The notes below the pieces were generated by a model, which searched no databases, had not been told where the DNA came from, and saw only the letters and a list, made by a program, of their open reading frames with translations. From Sabethes cyaneus (Eukaryota > Arthropoda > Insecta > Diptera > Culicidae), in the NCBI RefSeq assembly GCF_943734655.1, contig NC_071355.1, positions 225,425,527-225,489,526 of the forward strand: DNA of 64,000 nucleotides. Direction: 5' to 3'. Position numbers and translations under genes: made by a program. Positions 31,055 to 42,944 of the stretch are shown piece by piece (position 1 is the first letter of the stretch; each line of letters opens with the position of its first letter).

Positions 31055-32475
31055 TTCTCAGGCATCTCACTGGTCGACTGCTGGACTGCTCGATTGCTTA
31101 ACTGGTTGACTAGACTGCTCGACTGGACTGGTCGATTAGACTGCTCGATTTGATTGCTCGACTGAACTGCTTAACTGAACTGCTCGACTGAACTGTTCGA
31201 TTCGACTGCTCGACTGAACTGTTCGATTCGACTGCTCGACTCAACTGCTTGATTGGGCAGATCGATTTTACTGCTTGACTGAACTGCTCGAGTGGACTAC
31301 TTGGCTTAACTACTCGATTAGACTACTTGACACATTTGCTTGACTTACTATTCGACCCGACTGCTTGACTTAACTGCACGATTGAACTGCTCGACTGGAC
31401 TGTTCGATACGATTGCTCGAATAGACTACTCGATTTGATTGCTCGACTCAACTGACAGCTTGCTCGACTAGACTGCTCGACTTTAGCACTCAATCCGACT
31501 GCTCGACACAACTGCTTGACTGAACTGTTTGATTCGACAGCTTTAATCAACTGCTCGATTCAACTGCTCGACTGGACTACTCGACTGAACTGATCGACTC
31601 AACTGTTCGACTTAACTGCTCGACTGAACCGCGTGAACCGACTGCTCGACTAGACTGCCAGACTCAACTGCTCGACTAGACTACTCGATTCAACTGTGCG
31701 ACTAGACTACTCGATTCAACTGATCGACTGGACTACTCGACTTTATTGCTCGATTAAACTGCTCGACTCGACTGCTCGGTTCAACTGCCCAACTCGACTC
31801 CTCGACTCAACTACTCGGCTGGACTGTTTGACTGAACAGCTTGATTTAACTGATCGACTAGCACTAGACTGCTCGATTTGACTGCTCAACTCAACTGTTT
31901 GACTTCTGTTTGATTCGACAGCTCGACTTAACTGCTCGACTGGACTACTCGACTCGACACTCGACTGCTCGACTTGACTGCTCAACTGGACTACTCGAAT
32001 AAACCGTTCGACTGGACTGCTCGACTCAACTGCTCGACTCAACAGCTCGACTCAACAGCTCGACTCAACAGCTCGACTCAACTGCTTGAATGAACTGCTC
32101 GACTCGACTGCATAAATGATCTGGCTCAACTCCATTGTTCGACTTAACCGCTTGACCCGACTGCTAAACTAAACCATTAGATTCGATTGCTCGACTCAAG
32201 TGCTCGACTAGACTACTCGATTCAACTGCTCGACTGTACTACACGACTTAACTGCTCGATTAAACTTTTCGACTGGACTGGTCGATTTAACTGTTCGACT
32301 AGACTGCTCAACTCGACCACTCGATTCAACTGCTCGACTCGACTGCTCGACTCAACTGCTCGACTAAACTGCTCGATTGGACTGCTCGACTTGACTGTTC
32401 GACTCGACTGCTTCGACCCAATTGCTTGACTCGATTGCTTGATTCGACGGCTCGACGCGCCTGCTCAACTCGATT
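31055..32475. repeat. 13-bp minisatellite array, block 1
   Basis: About 109 diverged units close to ctgctcgactcaa. The 13-base step is clear in pure runs such as cgactcaacagct repeated at 32,035-32,085. Variation affects mainly the base before the cgact core and the last four bases. All reading frames stay open in places, giving Ser/Arg/Gln-rich chance peptides. A second block in the same orientation is at 42,520-42,850. Confidence 0.93.
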
Positions 32476-33777
32476 GCTTGTCACGATATCATATGATCGG
32501 TGTTAAATCAGACCGGATCAACACGCAAAATTAAAAAAAAAATAAGTTGATGAAAGCAAACTATCAAGAATTTTCTAAGCAACATTTTACTCTAATCAGA
32601 CTACATAAATGTTGCAAACAGCCAGAAGTCTTTATTCAGTTAAATACCCAGATAACACAAAATCGTAATAGAAACATTAAATCGTTTTCATGTGAATTTC
32701 ACATTGGAATTGTATAGTGATTAGAGTATGTCAAATCGAAGTGAACAATAAGTTGTTTTGCAGTCGTGCGTGTCTTCATATACAATTCATGACTGTGAAT
32801 TATAAAGCAGGATAGACAATTGCAATATTTGATTATATCTATATCATATATTCAGGAGTATTTAGTTGCGTGTTATAAAAACTGCGCAAAATCGCCTCCA
32901 CTTTGGTACATATATGTTATTATATGGCGTGAAATATAACTTTTTCGTTCAGATATGATTTCGTATACCTCAGTTGCAATAGAGATATACAAACCAAATG
33001 GTTTACTGGGTAAAATCAAATACGACCATAAAAACTATTTGTTTCAGTTTCCGGCTATGACTTTTATGTACAACACCTTAGAGCTATATTATGCAATATA
33101 AGAACTCAAAAAATTAATACAAAGATTAAACATCTTCGCAAACACTGGCCAATGGAATGTATCCGCAGTTTTCGGAATTCTAAACCGACATTTATAGTTT
33201 CCGAATCGTAAGATTCAGGCTCAACTAGTGCTTAATGACTTTGCACACGATTTTTTTATTGCTTGCAAATGTTCTACAAAGTTATTCAGCCTGTTAACCT
33301 AGTTATTTTCCCTGAATATTTTTTGCCGCTAGGACGCTTATTTAATAAGTTATAAAATATAATATGTAAATTTATAAAAAATAAAATAACCCTCGCTATT
33401 AAAAAAACATTTTTTTAACTTCGGGCAACTTGGTGCAAACCAGATCACTATTAGGTGAAAGTACTAAATTTTGTCTATAAAAAAAATTATTTTCATCAGA
33501 AGATCTCCAAAGAAATCTCAGAAAAAAATGATTAAAAATATGTGTGTTATTTTTTAATAGAATTTGTATAACTTGTGAAGGGAGAAAGATAGAGGGTTAC
33601 TATATTTAACAAAGTTGTTTATTTCAATGTGTTCTACAACCACTTTCAATGCATTTAAATAAACAAAACTTTGTATCACTCTAATGAAACCGCCAAAATC
33701 ATAATAGTTCGCTACAACGTACAAATGCGTATTTTCCCGACTTAGTTGCTTTGGAGACGTTTATTAAAAAAATATAA
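32476..33777. other. AT-rich DNA around a MITE, no gene
   Basis: Besides the element at 32,647-33,010, the stretch holds unique AT-rich sequence with A/T homopolymers near 32,530 and 33,400. The word gtatcac-ctaatg occurs at 33,675-33,688 and 33,854-33,866. No coding sequence recognised. Confidence 0.4.
32647..33010. mobile_element. 364-bp TA-flanked MITE with CCCAG ends
   Basis: The left end cccagataacac and right end gtttactggg share an inverted cccag-taa core, and ta flanks both sides (32,645-32,646 and 33,011-33,012). The interior is AT-rich and non-coding. Ends and target resemble the element at 22,138-24,908, suggesting related Tc1/mariner-type non-autonomous families. The terminal repeat is short, so confidence is moderate. 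Confidence 0.5.
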
Positions 33778-33906
33778 AGCATCTTTCTGCACTATGCAAA
33801 GTGACCGTAGATTCACGTAGACACGTGGATTATTTAAAAAAAACAATAGTTTGTATCACCCTAATGGGTGAATTCACGGTCACCCTAATAGTGCAGAAAG
33901 ATGCGC
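33778..33906. repeat. Inverted repeat with ~39-bp arms
   Basis: Left arm 33,778-33,816 and right arm 33,868-33,906 are complementary with a few differences, built on gcatctttctgcactat and atagtgcagaaagatgc. It directly abuts the MITE at 33,909 and may be a small fold-back element or the end of a larger one whose other copy is not here. Confidence 0.65.
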
Positions 33907-33908
33907 TA

Positions 33909-34149
33909 CACTCAAAAAAATCAGCACGTCAAGTTTACGTGAAAACATAAGTAATTCTCATCCATCACACTTTTCATGTAATATTCACGTGAATTGTTGG
34001 TAACTCGCACTCATACTAACCAGTTTACGTGCGATCCCGGTAAGTTGTATCAATTTTCCCTTTAACTAGTACATGAAGCTCACGTAAGTTGCTGTACAAA
34101 AGTTTACATGATTCTTCACGTGGATGCGACGTGCCGATTTTTTTGAGTG
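33909..34149. mobile_element. 241-bp MITE, first of a pair sharing one TA
   Basis: The terminal inverted repeats start cactcaaaaaaatcagcac and end gtgccgatttttttgagtg. ta lies at 33,907-33,908 and 34,150-34,151. The interior repeats acgtgaa-type words. The copy is non-coding and very similar along its length to the next element. Confidence 0.85.
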
Positions 34150-34151
34150 TA

Positions 34152-34397
34152 CACTCAAAAAATCGGCACATCAAGTTTACGTGAAAACATGGGTAATTAT
34201 CATCCATAATACTTTTCGTGTAACGTTCACGTGAATTATTGGTTACTTGCACTCATACCAAGCAGTTTACGGGCGATCCTCGTAAATTTTACTAACTTTC
34301 CCATTAACTAGTACCTGATGTTCATGTAAGTTGCTGTACAGAAGGTTACCTATATATGATCTTTCACGTGGATGCGACGTGGCGATTTTTTAGAATG
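34152..34397. mobile_element. 246-bp MITE, second of a pair sharing one TA
   Basis: Same family and orientation as 33,909-34,149, starting cactcaaaaaatcggcac and ending gtggcgattttttagaatg. The ta at 34,150-34,151 serves as right flank of the first copy and left flank of the second; the right flank ta is 34,398-34,399. The last bases differ slightly from the ideal end. This is how a second copy inserting at the duplicated TA of the first would look. Confidence 0.85.
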
Positions 34398-34419
34398 TAT
34401 ATATAATTAATAAACTTCT

Positions 34420-35724
34420 CCAATGACCCCACCCTCGAAGAACTACGCATTTTTCATCCAATTGCTAATGTTCCCTTTTTTGCGATTTTGGACCACTGTC
34501 TGGTGGTCCAATTTATCACCAACTGTCGCTGTAAGAAGCCGGCGAGCCAATCGTGACATCACAGGGTACGGAGCATCATCGTCCGCTAATCAAAGCAAGG
34601 TGTCCGGCGCTTCAGCATCCACTACATCAACGGCAGAGCTTCGGCAGGCAGAGATCGTTCTCTGAAAGCAGGCGCAATTTGCCAGTTTTTCGGATGTGAT
34701 GAACGTCCTTACAGCGAATCTCGAGCCAGAAGCTGGACTACCACCGGAGCCTATTGAGAAGTTCAGCGTCCTGCACAAACGTTCTTCGATACTAAACGCT
34801 GAAGGTATGCTGCGAGTACGAAAAAGAATGAAGTCCAATGAAGTGATCCCGTTCAATGAGAAATTTCCGATCATCCTATCGGGGAGGCACGAGGTAACCC
34901 AGAAGCTGAATCACAGGGAGACCGTGTTCAGCGAGCTTCGTGAAAAGTTCTGGATACAGAAAGCACGAACTATTTAACGACCGAGACCGAGGTATGCGTG
35001 TGGTGCAAAGTGCATCGATGTATTCCATCTGCTTCCATAATGGGACCGCTGCCTGTTCATCGTACCGCTACTCATCTACGGCCATTCAGTGTCGTTGTAG
35101 TCTGGGGTCAGTCGAGGTAACCATAGGTCGCAGAACGGACGGGGTGGTCTTTACATTTATGGCTGTTAGGGCTGTGGTCTTGGACGTGGTCTATAGTCTT
35201 AGTACGTAGACCTGCCTAACGGCAATCAGGCGATTCGCGAGCAAACGAGGCGCTGCGGACCACATATTTTCTGACAACTCTACGTGCTTCCACGGAGCAA
35301 ACACCGTAATGACGAAGGTGATCCAGAAGATTCATAAAAAAGTGTGCGGAAAGGGTAACTTCGTCCATCACAGCTGGGTATTTCAACCCTTCCAGTACAC
35401 CACACGTGGGCGTTGCCTGGGAGCAGATGGTACGGGCCGTCGAAGAGGCTCCATGGGCCATGGGAACGGTGGTCACAGGAGTACTTGCGCACTCTCAATC
35501 ATCGCCCGAAATGGTTCGAAGACACGAAGCCTCTGGAGGTCGGCGATCTGGTGTTTATTGTGGAACGAAAGAACCAGAAGCACTGGAGACGAGGACGCCT
35601 ATATGGAGTCGTGAAGGGAACAGATGGAAGGATCCGGCAAGCGGATGTTCGTATGATGGATGGCAAGGTGTATCGACGAGGTATCAATTTGGCGCTGATA
35701 GAGATTCAGGATGGTAAATCCTGA
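34420..35724 (+). pseudogene. BEL/Pao polyprotein, integrase part, broken
   Basis: The plus strand carries BEL/Pao integrase pieces in order. About 34,640-34,975 has ELRQAEIVL, KFSVLHKRSSILNAEGMLRV, FNEKFPIILSGRHEV and, after a short deletion, NHRETVFSELREKFWIQKAR, which is the zinc-binding region. 35,100-35,340 has VEVTIGRRTDG, TFMAVRAVVLDVVYSL and SKRGAADHIFSDN, whose Asp is the second catalytic residue. The third catalytic Glu is in AWEQMVRAV near 35,420. The core end is deleted, and the C-terminal domain RPKWFEDTKPLEVGDLVFIV leads to a stop at 35,722. Several frame changes and stops make it dead. Polymerase and protease are absent. Confidence 0.85.
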
Positions 35725-35762
35725 AGTGCTGGAAGCTCTACCGGATATTACGGGCAGGGGAA

Positions 35763-36046
35763 TATCCACATCACCGGGCATCGACTGTAGACGGTCGGTG
35801 TAATCGGCGAGTATCGCTCCGAGCAACAGACGGATGACAGTTCGGTCATCTGTCAAGACGGATCGAAAGCGTAAGCGAACTGTCAGAGAGAAGACGTAAA
35901 GAAAAAAGTATAAAAGTCTTTGGGCACGAACGAGAGGCTCACGTAGGGCTACGAATGCAGGAATGCAGGCTGCATCACATCACATACATGGATATTCCGT
36001 CAACTCCTTTTGCATATAATACATCACTTTTGAATAAATTCTTACA
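35763..36046 (+). repeat. Probable 3' LTR of the BEL/Pao remnant
   Basis: The segment follows the polyprotein stop and a purine-rich gggcagggga at 35,752-35,761. It has a TATA-like tataaaag near 35,909-35,916, an aataaa signal at about 36,033 and a ca end at 36,045-36,046, consistent with an LTR. The left edge is either right after the purine tract (35,763, with the TG start mutated) or the tgtag at 35,786. The upstream LTR is absent, so the boundaries cannot be confirmed here. Confidence 0.5.
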
Positions 36047-36350
36047 GTATGTAGATGAAATCGGGCAAAAAATGGAGTTGGTCGCTCACTTTTTTACTGT
36101 TCACTTTCAGGACATCAAATTGGACTAGGTTTATCGCGTTCCATCTTGTGGGGATGATGAGGCTTATCACTTTTTCCGGCGCACTTCCCTAACACAGACA
36201 TCAAATTGGTCAACGTTTAGAACTTTCCTAAGAAATTTTGTTGGGACGAGAGGACTTCATCACTTTTTCTGGTGTACTTCCCAAGCACAGATATCAAATT
36301 AGTATAAGACTGAACGTCATAAAAAAGCATCGACCTGTTGGGTCGAGGAA
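36047..36350 (+). repeat. Dispersed tandem family B, copy 1 (~90-bp units)
   Basis: Three units start at catcaaattgg (36,113), catcaaattgg (36,199) and tatcaaattag (36,292), steps of 86 and 93 bases. Each contains ttatcactttttc and a cttcccaa-cacaga phrase just before the next start. The same family occurs inverted at 52,555-52,745 and 55,980-56,215. Its left edge, gtatgtagat, directly follows the BEL/Pao LTR. Non-coding and of unknown origin. Confidence 0.7.
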
Positions 36351-39300
36351 GTTTCATAAAAAAAAATTCTAAAAATAAAATAATCGAAATCACAGTAAAC
36401 AGATGGTGTGTTTAACTGTTGTCCCGGCCCGTGAAGCAAGGCGACCACTAAAGAAATGGTGAATGGTCATATCTAACCTTGAAACTTTTCGTTAATTTTC
36501 ACTCATTTATAATTGAAAAAGAAATTTATAATAGAAACCACATAATTGCTACATCTGTTATGAGTTGATCGATATCGATAACTTTCAAAATCTTTCATAT
36601 TCTCCTTACGGTAACTAGAATCTAAATTATGGAATAACTCCCTGCGGTAAGACGTAGTCCTGCGTCAAAAATAAAGACAAATAATGAGTTTTCACATACC
36701 AAGACGATTTTATGGTTCATTCTAAAAACACCAATAAATATTTTTGAGTAGAGTATCGCACTATTTTTATAAAATATTCACCACCCTGGAAGTGTATTTA
36801 GTATTGAATAACTGTTTTTCCTTCTTTCTCGTTTCAGCTTCAGCAGACTCCAGTAAGCAGCCTTCCGCTAGCTAGTAAGTATCGGTTAAAAATCACTACA
36901 AAGCTCATATGATTAAATTTTCATTCTCACTGTGCGATCTACTCCGACATCCGGACCCCCGCACAAAGTCGCCGTACGTAGAGGACTTGCCTCGGAAACA
37001 ACGCCAAACGAAATCGACCATATTTCTTCATTTTAACGCAATTTGTTTACGCTAAGCGAAATTCATGTTTTCTGTTATTGAAATCTTTCCTCTGGGACAA
37101 TCGAGGAAAAAAAAGGAGACAATATATAGGTACTATATTTCGCCGTTAGAAAACCAAAATCTCGGGCTATTTCATCCCACCGAAGCGAGTTTAACGTTTC
37201 TTCTAGCTTTTCCAGCTAATGGGTCTGTTGTTTGCTCGTTGGACTTTCAAGGAGTACTGTCCTGCGGTGGTAGTGGTGGTGGTAATCGGCTGGCAAAGAA
37301 AAAAAAGCTGTTTAGAGGAAAACCGACTTGCTCAAGCCTCGACAGCAAACAGCAGACCGGAAAGCCACACAGGGAAGCACTTTGCCGAATTCTGGCTGCT
37401 CCCACTCCGCTGACTGCTGCTGGCTGGCTGGTCCGTCGGTTTGCCAGTTATAAATCGTTTCAATTTTGCAAATGTGTTCCCATCCTTCTGCCGGAGCGGC
37501 CGGATTTGGAGATCGTAAAAGTGAATGTTTAGAATTGTGGTTGTCTTTCGGCTGAAACAGTGCAGTTCACCGACACCGTGCTGGGTGGGAGGAAAGGGAG
37601 GAAGGGGCTGGCAAATGGAACCGTTTGCCGGAATTGGATTGCGGGAAGTACCGGCAATAATGGAATTGACAAGATTGGTTGGAATTGGAAATTCGGTGAA
37701 ATCAGCCGAAATATGTGGTCCGAGGTAAATTCACAAATAGCCCTCGGCCATTTTACTCTTGCTCCTTGATCTTAAAAGCGTCTAGCCAATGACATTTACT
37801 GTGTTTTTCACAGAGTGGCCCACAATGATATTCGAACATGCCACCAATTAGTGTTTAATCACATTTCAAAATCAGTCAGATTGTCTACCTCCAGCAACAG
37901 TCAAAAGTTCATTTCTGATTTAGATGGGTGGGTAGATCGACCTTTTAAAGACTTCCATCAATAAAAACTTTGATCGAAGCAATGCAATTAGGAGAATCTT
38001 TTTAAAACTGCAGTAAATTTCAATTATCACATTAAACAGCCCATCTGGTAATATCAGGAAGGCAAACCACGGCGCGGCGGATGCCGGAGACCGGAGACGG
38101 TTGTACATTTGTTAACACAGCTTGCCATTAAATAAAAGTTAAGGACTACGAATGAGCGTTGGACCCTGGGAGCCTACCGACCGATAGCTGCTGCTGCTGT
38201 TGCTGCTGCTGGCCGCCTGCTGCTTGGTCATATGGGAATTTCAGCTGTTCCGGTCTGACAACCGGTGCAGCCCTCCGAGCAGGACCTCCCAGGCTAGCAC
38301 AGCAAGCCATAAAGTACGGCCCGCCGTGTGTTTGGCAACGCAATTGCCATCCTGACGGTAGAAGATTGTCGGTTCGGTTGTACGAGACTTACGTGTGTTA
38401 TAACCCTGAACCGGCTAATGATGGCTGGTGCTGGTTCAATAAGTTCGTTGAGAATTTATGTTACGTAAACAATTTTGCAGCCCCAGATTGGAACGGTTTC
38501 CTCGGTGGTAAACATCGGGCAGCCGAGGGTTGGGAGAGTGGTTTTTGCGGCCAATGCGATAAATGAAATTTCTTGGTTTGCTCGGTCTTCTACTTCTCGT
38601 TCGTTCGTTCGTTCGTTCGTCCTCCCGTGCGTCCGTCTGGCAGGAAAAGGGGATGATGCTGCATGAATTTATTGCGTAAATTTTTTCCCAAGACAGTCGC
38701 TGCCGGGTGTGAAAAATGATTGGATATTTCATTTGGCTTCTGGTCTTTTGCTGCTGCCGGTACATGCCGTATAATGGTGAAAGTTAAATCTCGAAACTTC
38801 GAAGGTAACTCTGTAATGCCGTGATACATATTGAGGGAAAGTCGGTGATTGGACGAAACTGGGAGAGGGTTCTTCCAGGGCTTTGAAAATGATGGCCAGT
38901 TTAATTTAAAATGTTGTGATTTGCTCGTTTGTTTACCACTTTTACCAGTAGACATTTATGAGCCATTTATGGTATTTGTCATGATTTCCAGTGGATCGGA
39001 AGCATGATGCTGATTCGAAAAACTATCCTATGTTTGAATTTTAACTGAAAAATACTGTTAAAAATTGTATAATAGTGCAACATTGAATATACCAATATTC
39101 GATTTGATTTGTTCTTCCAAGCAAAGAGTAAACTTCATATAACTTTTTGTTTATCTAAGAGTTCGGTTAGAATTATTCATAGGCGGTTAAATAATTTTGG
39201 ATTCGTTGAAGATACAACAAAGTTTGCTTGGCTGCAAGCCAATTATATAAGTTGTGCTATTTAGGTCGTACTTTCAAAGTCATCTGAAGAGTTTCTTTAA

Positions 39301-40790
39301 AGAAGAAAATACATAATTCTACATGCCATACTTTAATTTAATCATGACAAATATTTAGTGAAACCAGCTTTCGCTTTTGCTTCAGTTTTTTTTACATCTC
39401 TGTTTGTAAATCTGTTACAACTCAACCCCATCCATACACTGGCATTACAGTACGTGAAATTACATTCAACAACTCCTGTCACTGATGCTGCTGTGTGGAA
39501 GCGAACGAGTTGATTATTGCCATGTCAAACATTGCAGGTTTAATTTGCAAACGGTTGTCTATAAAATGGTCTCCCGCACCGTAGTCGTTACCAACGTAAG
39601 CCAAAAATAGTAACTTTGAATGCAGCAAGTCGTGAATATTACAACCTGCACATAAACCATTACGATATTATTATTTATATTGTTTCCACCCAGTATGGCC
39701 GGCGTATAAGGTTATTGTCAGAATATTATGATATCAAAAATAAACAGCTGAACGTAACTAATGACCAATGCAATGGCTGTTTTTAATTAATTGATAAATT
39801 TTTCAGAAATATGAAGCAGTTTTCAACTCTCTTGGCTATAGAGCAAAAATTTATATCGATTTTCTACGCTTGACAATTATCATGACGACCAACCGTTAAT
39901 TTATGATCAAGATAAACAGAATAAACCCCGTTAATCATATCATTTCCCTATCAGTTCTAGAGCACAATATGAAAGCGACTCTTGGATTTTTTAATTTTCG
40001 GTACTGGCAAATCAATAAAATGCATGTTCATGTACATGTTTTGAGATAAGAGCACATTCATAAATCTATGGCGGTGGAGGATATGAGGTAGGTCTTTTAT
40101 TCTTTTATGACAGATTCATTACGCAACGGGCAGCTTGGTCTTGTAATCGATGTGAAAAGAACATGTAGGTTACTTGTTGCAAACCAGCAAGTCTTTATTT
40201 GTTTGCTCCATACTAACACTAATTAGATTACATCAAATCTTCGTGTTTAGTTTTACGGCATTGTTTATCTGAAGGATTATATTGTTAGGTTCTATTGGAA
40301 TCAAACCCAACTCACTGAAAGTAGAATGAAGATGAATATGTGCAACAACCACAAAAAATGATCTTCCTTTGATGAGCCTTCCGACTCTTCTGGCTTGATT
40401 ATCTTCTTTCTTTTGGAAATATCAAGCAAGGTCGGGTGTCAGTCGAAGCTTTTTCATGTATTTCTTTCATTTTTTGGTTTCGGCCCACTTGACCATAGGG
40501 TGACAATGGTTTTATTTACTGCAGTAGTACCGAATAAACTGCTCAGAAAGCAGTGGTATGCAAGAGACCAAAAACTATTCTTGCTTAGTACTAGCTGACT
40601 CGGCAAACTTTGTAATGCCACAAATTAAACTGCGCTGTACATCAATCGTAAATCTCGGATGACCTTTGTCACGATCTTGCGTTTTGCAAGATTCTGAAGA
40701 GTTCAACCTTAGACGATTCATTTTGGCAGTAACTCAACTATGAAGCCATGACTAGTTGGATATACCGACCCCCTCCCCCTCCCCATGGAA
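36351..40790. other. Mostly unique DNA, no gene recognised
   Basis: An inverted piece of the family A word (gacgtagtcctgcgtc) is at 36,652-36,667. CAG/CTG runs lie at 38,187-38,215 and a gttc tetramer run at 38,598-38,620. Open frames of 62-155 codons (for example 37,065-37,532 and 38,159-38,566) lack recognisable domains, and their low-complexity stretches (Cys run from tgc repeats) mark them as chance. 38,960-40,790 is AT-rich and featureless. Confidence 0.45.
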
Positions 40791-40799
40791 AGAAATTTG

Positions 40800-41000
40800 A
40801 TTCCGATGCCATGAATGAAATCATGAAATCATGAAGTTTGAATTCCTGTCAAATCATGACTGAACTGCCATATCGGACAGCACAAAATCATGAATAATAG
40901 TTCATGATTTTACGTTGTACTGTACTGCAAGAAACTCGTGCTATCATGATTATGATTCATGGTGTATTTTCATAAATCATAAGCTAGAATTCTGGAATCA
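40800..41000. repeat. Cluster of ATCATGA words (possible MITE)
   Basis: At least eight copies of atcatga or its complement tcatgat fall within 200 bases, in both orientations, together with gtactgtactgcaa. The arrangement suggests an inverted-repeat element with repeated sub-terminal motifs, but I could not define its ends or a duplication. Confidence 0.45.
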
Positions 41001-41074
41001 TGAATCATTTTGCTCGTTTTGGAGATTAAATTTCTATTCGTGACTATCAGAAGGAATAGCGATCGCAAACCGCT

Positions 41075-41525
41075 ATAAAATTAATTCAAGCCTTCAAAAT
41101 ACCGCATGCCAAATTTGGTATTAGTTCTCAAGTTATGCAGAAATTTGTGTTTCATGTGTGTGGGAGCGCCCCCTCCTAAAGGGAGGAGGTGTCCCAATTC
41201 ACAATAGAAAAAAATTCTGCCTCCAAAAACCCCCACATGCCGGATTTGGTTCCATTTGCTTGATTAGTTCTCGAGTTATGAAGAAATTTGTCTTTCATTT
41301 GTATAGGAGTACCCCGTCTCTTACGCTGGTTATTGCTGGTCATTTTATCTATCGAACAACATATAAATTGTTCAGTTTCATTCAGTAGTTTAGTAGTTAT
41401 TACCATTTGAAATCTTTCATTCAAACGTTACACTTCTATTTTCGTTTTCACAAAGTGCTACCCAGTCCCAGTATAGTAAACAAACACGTAGTCCTACGTA
41501 AAAATTGTTTTCCAATCGCTAGATA
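41075..41525 (-). repeat. Dispersed repeat family A, copy 2
   Basis: In reverse orientation it contains, from right to left, the palindromic core acgtagtcctacgt (41,491-41,504), ttcacaaagtgctacccag, the gttcagtttcattcag segment and the block ttagttctcgagttatg with ggttccatttgcttg. This is the mirror of the order at 14,975-15,365. Two tandem copies of the ctcgag block are present (about 41,125 and 41,265). Confidence 0.8.
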
Positions 41526-42200
41526 GTGAAAATCAATGAAAACTTTCAAGGTTGAGTTGTCCCATACATTTTCTGTGCGATAAATTTGCTTCACAGGCAC
41601 GGACTACTATTACATACACCAAGCATACGGCTGCTGCTGTTGCTTCAAGAAGACGAAGAATAAACTTACGACGACACTTGCGTAGCTCCGCATTCCTGAT
41701 GTGTAAAGGCTACTGAAATGCTATAAAAAGAAAAGCCGAGCTGTTATCGTCGTTCATTCGCTGCTCGAGTGTCGTCCTATCCAACACAAATTATTAAAAA
41801 AAAATCAGCGTTTATATGACACACAATGCAAAATTAGTTATTCCCTAATATTTTAGTTTGTTGACTATCATGGCGAAAGAAAATGGCGACTAATTGTTTC
41901 AATTTACGTCATTCATAAAATGAAAATAACTCACGCAACGCATTGTCGTTATTCTGCAGCCAGGAAAACTTGCATAACCAGCCGAAATTTTTGCAGAATA
42001 ACATTTGTCATGCCGTCCTACACAAATACATGCGCGCTAATTGCGTATACATAGTTGTGATTTTCAGTTCGTACGATGAAAAATTTTGATGGACGAATTT
42101 TAAAACGGTACGACGAATTTAGGAAATAAAGTCAGTTGCGTAATTTCAATAAAATGCTTTAATAATCGCTTTTTAGTGAATTCATAGTGCTCGGATCAGA
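41526..42200. other. Unique DNA, nothing recognised
   Basis: AT-rich sequence without recognisable genes or element ends, ending just before a small MITE. Confidence 0.4.
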
Positions 42201-42206
42201 AGGTAA

Positions 42207-42324
42207 AGGCCCAGACACAATGCATACGAATTTCAATACGTTGCGGAAATTTGACAGCAAACCTATGGAAATACTGCCAAATTGACGCAACGTAGTAAAA
42301 TATGTATGCATTGTGTCTGGGCCT
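42207..42324. mobile_element. 118-bp MITE, TAA-flanked (PIF/Harbinger-like)
   Basis: Perfect terminal inverted repeats of at least 20 bp begin aggcccagacacaatgcata and end with the complement. The direct trinucleotide taa lies on each side (42,204-42,206 and 42,325-42,327), matching the TWA target of PIF/Harbinger elements. The interior of about 76 bp has no coding. Confidence 0.8.
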
Positions 42325-42519
42325 TAAGTGTCTTTGAGTCAAATCAGCACAAGAACTTTCGGAGTATTCAATAAATCCATCCAAGGAATGATGAAAATTA
42401 GAATGCCTTTACTTACCAGGACGGGAATTAGAAATAAATCCTATCGATATTATTGTATAAGCTTCACCCTCGATCTTGTTTTCCGTTTACTGCGTCACGC
42501 ATCACACACGGACTGGCCG

Positions 42520-42850
42520 ACTTGACTGATCGACTCAACTGCTTGACTCGATTGCTCGACGGGACTACTTGACTTAACTGCTCGACTCATTTGCTCCACT
42601 TTCCTGCTTTAATCGACTGCGTGACGCAACTGCTCGACTCAACTGCTCGCCTCGACTACTTGACTTGACTGCTTGACTCGACTTAGTTCAACTGCTCGAT
42701 TCTGCTGCACGATGCGACTGCTCGACTCGACTGCTCGAATCGACCGCTCGACTTGACTGCTCGATTCGACTGCTCGACTCAACTGCTCGACTCGCTTACT
42801 CGATTTGCCTACTCGACTTGATTGCTCAACTCGACTGCTCGACTGGAAGG
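42520..42850. repeat. 13-bp minisatellite array, block 2
   Basis: About 25 units of the same ctgctcgactcaa-type repeat as at 31,055-32,475, same orientation, more interrupted. It is 10 kb away from block 1 with unrelated DNA between. Confidence 0.92.
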
Positions 42851-42944
42851 CAGATTTCTATTTAGGCAATTTTGGTAATGGCAAAAATATTCGCAAAATA
42901 CTACTAAAGAACTTACCTACTAAAGAAATAATATCATAGTAATA

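Noticed and set aside
37065..37532. 155-codon plus-strand frame
   Set aside because: No recognisable domain, weak start context and overlapping open frames in other phases.
38159..38566. 135-codon plus-strand frame with a Cys run
   Set aside because: The Cys run is a tgc repeat; the complement gives a Gln run; no domain or conserved pattern seen.
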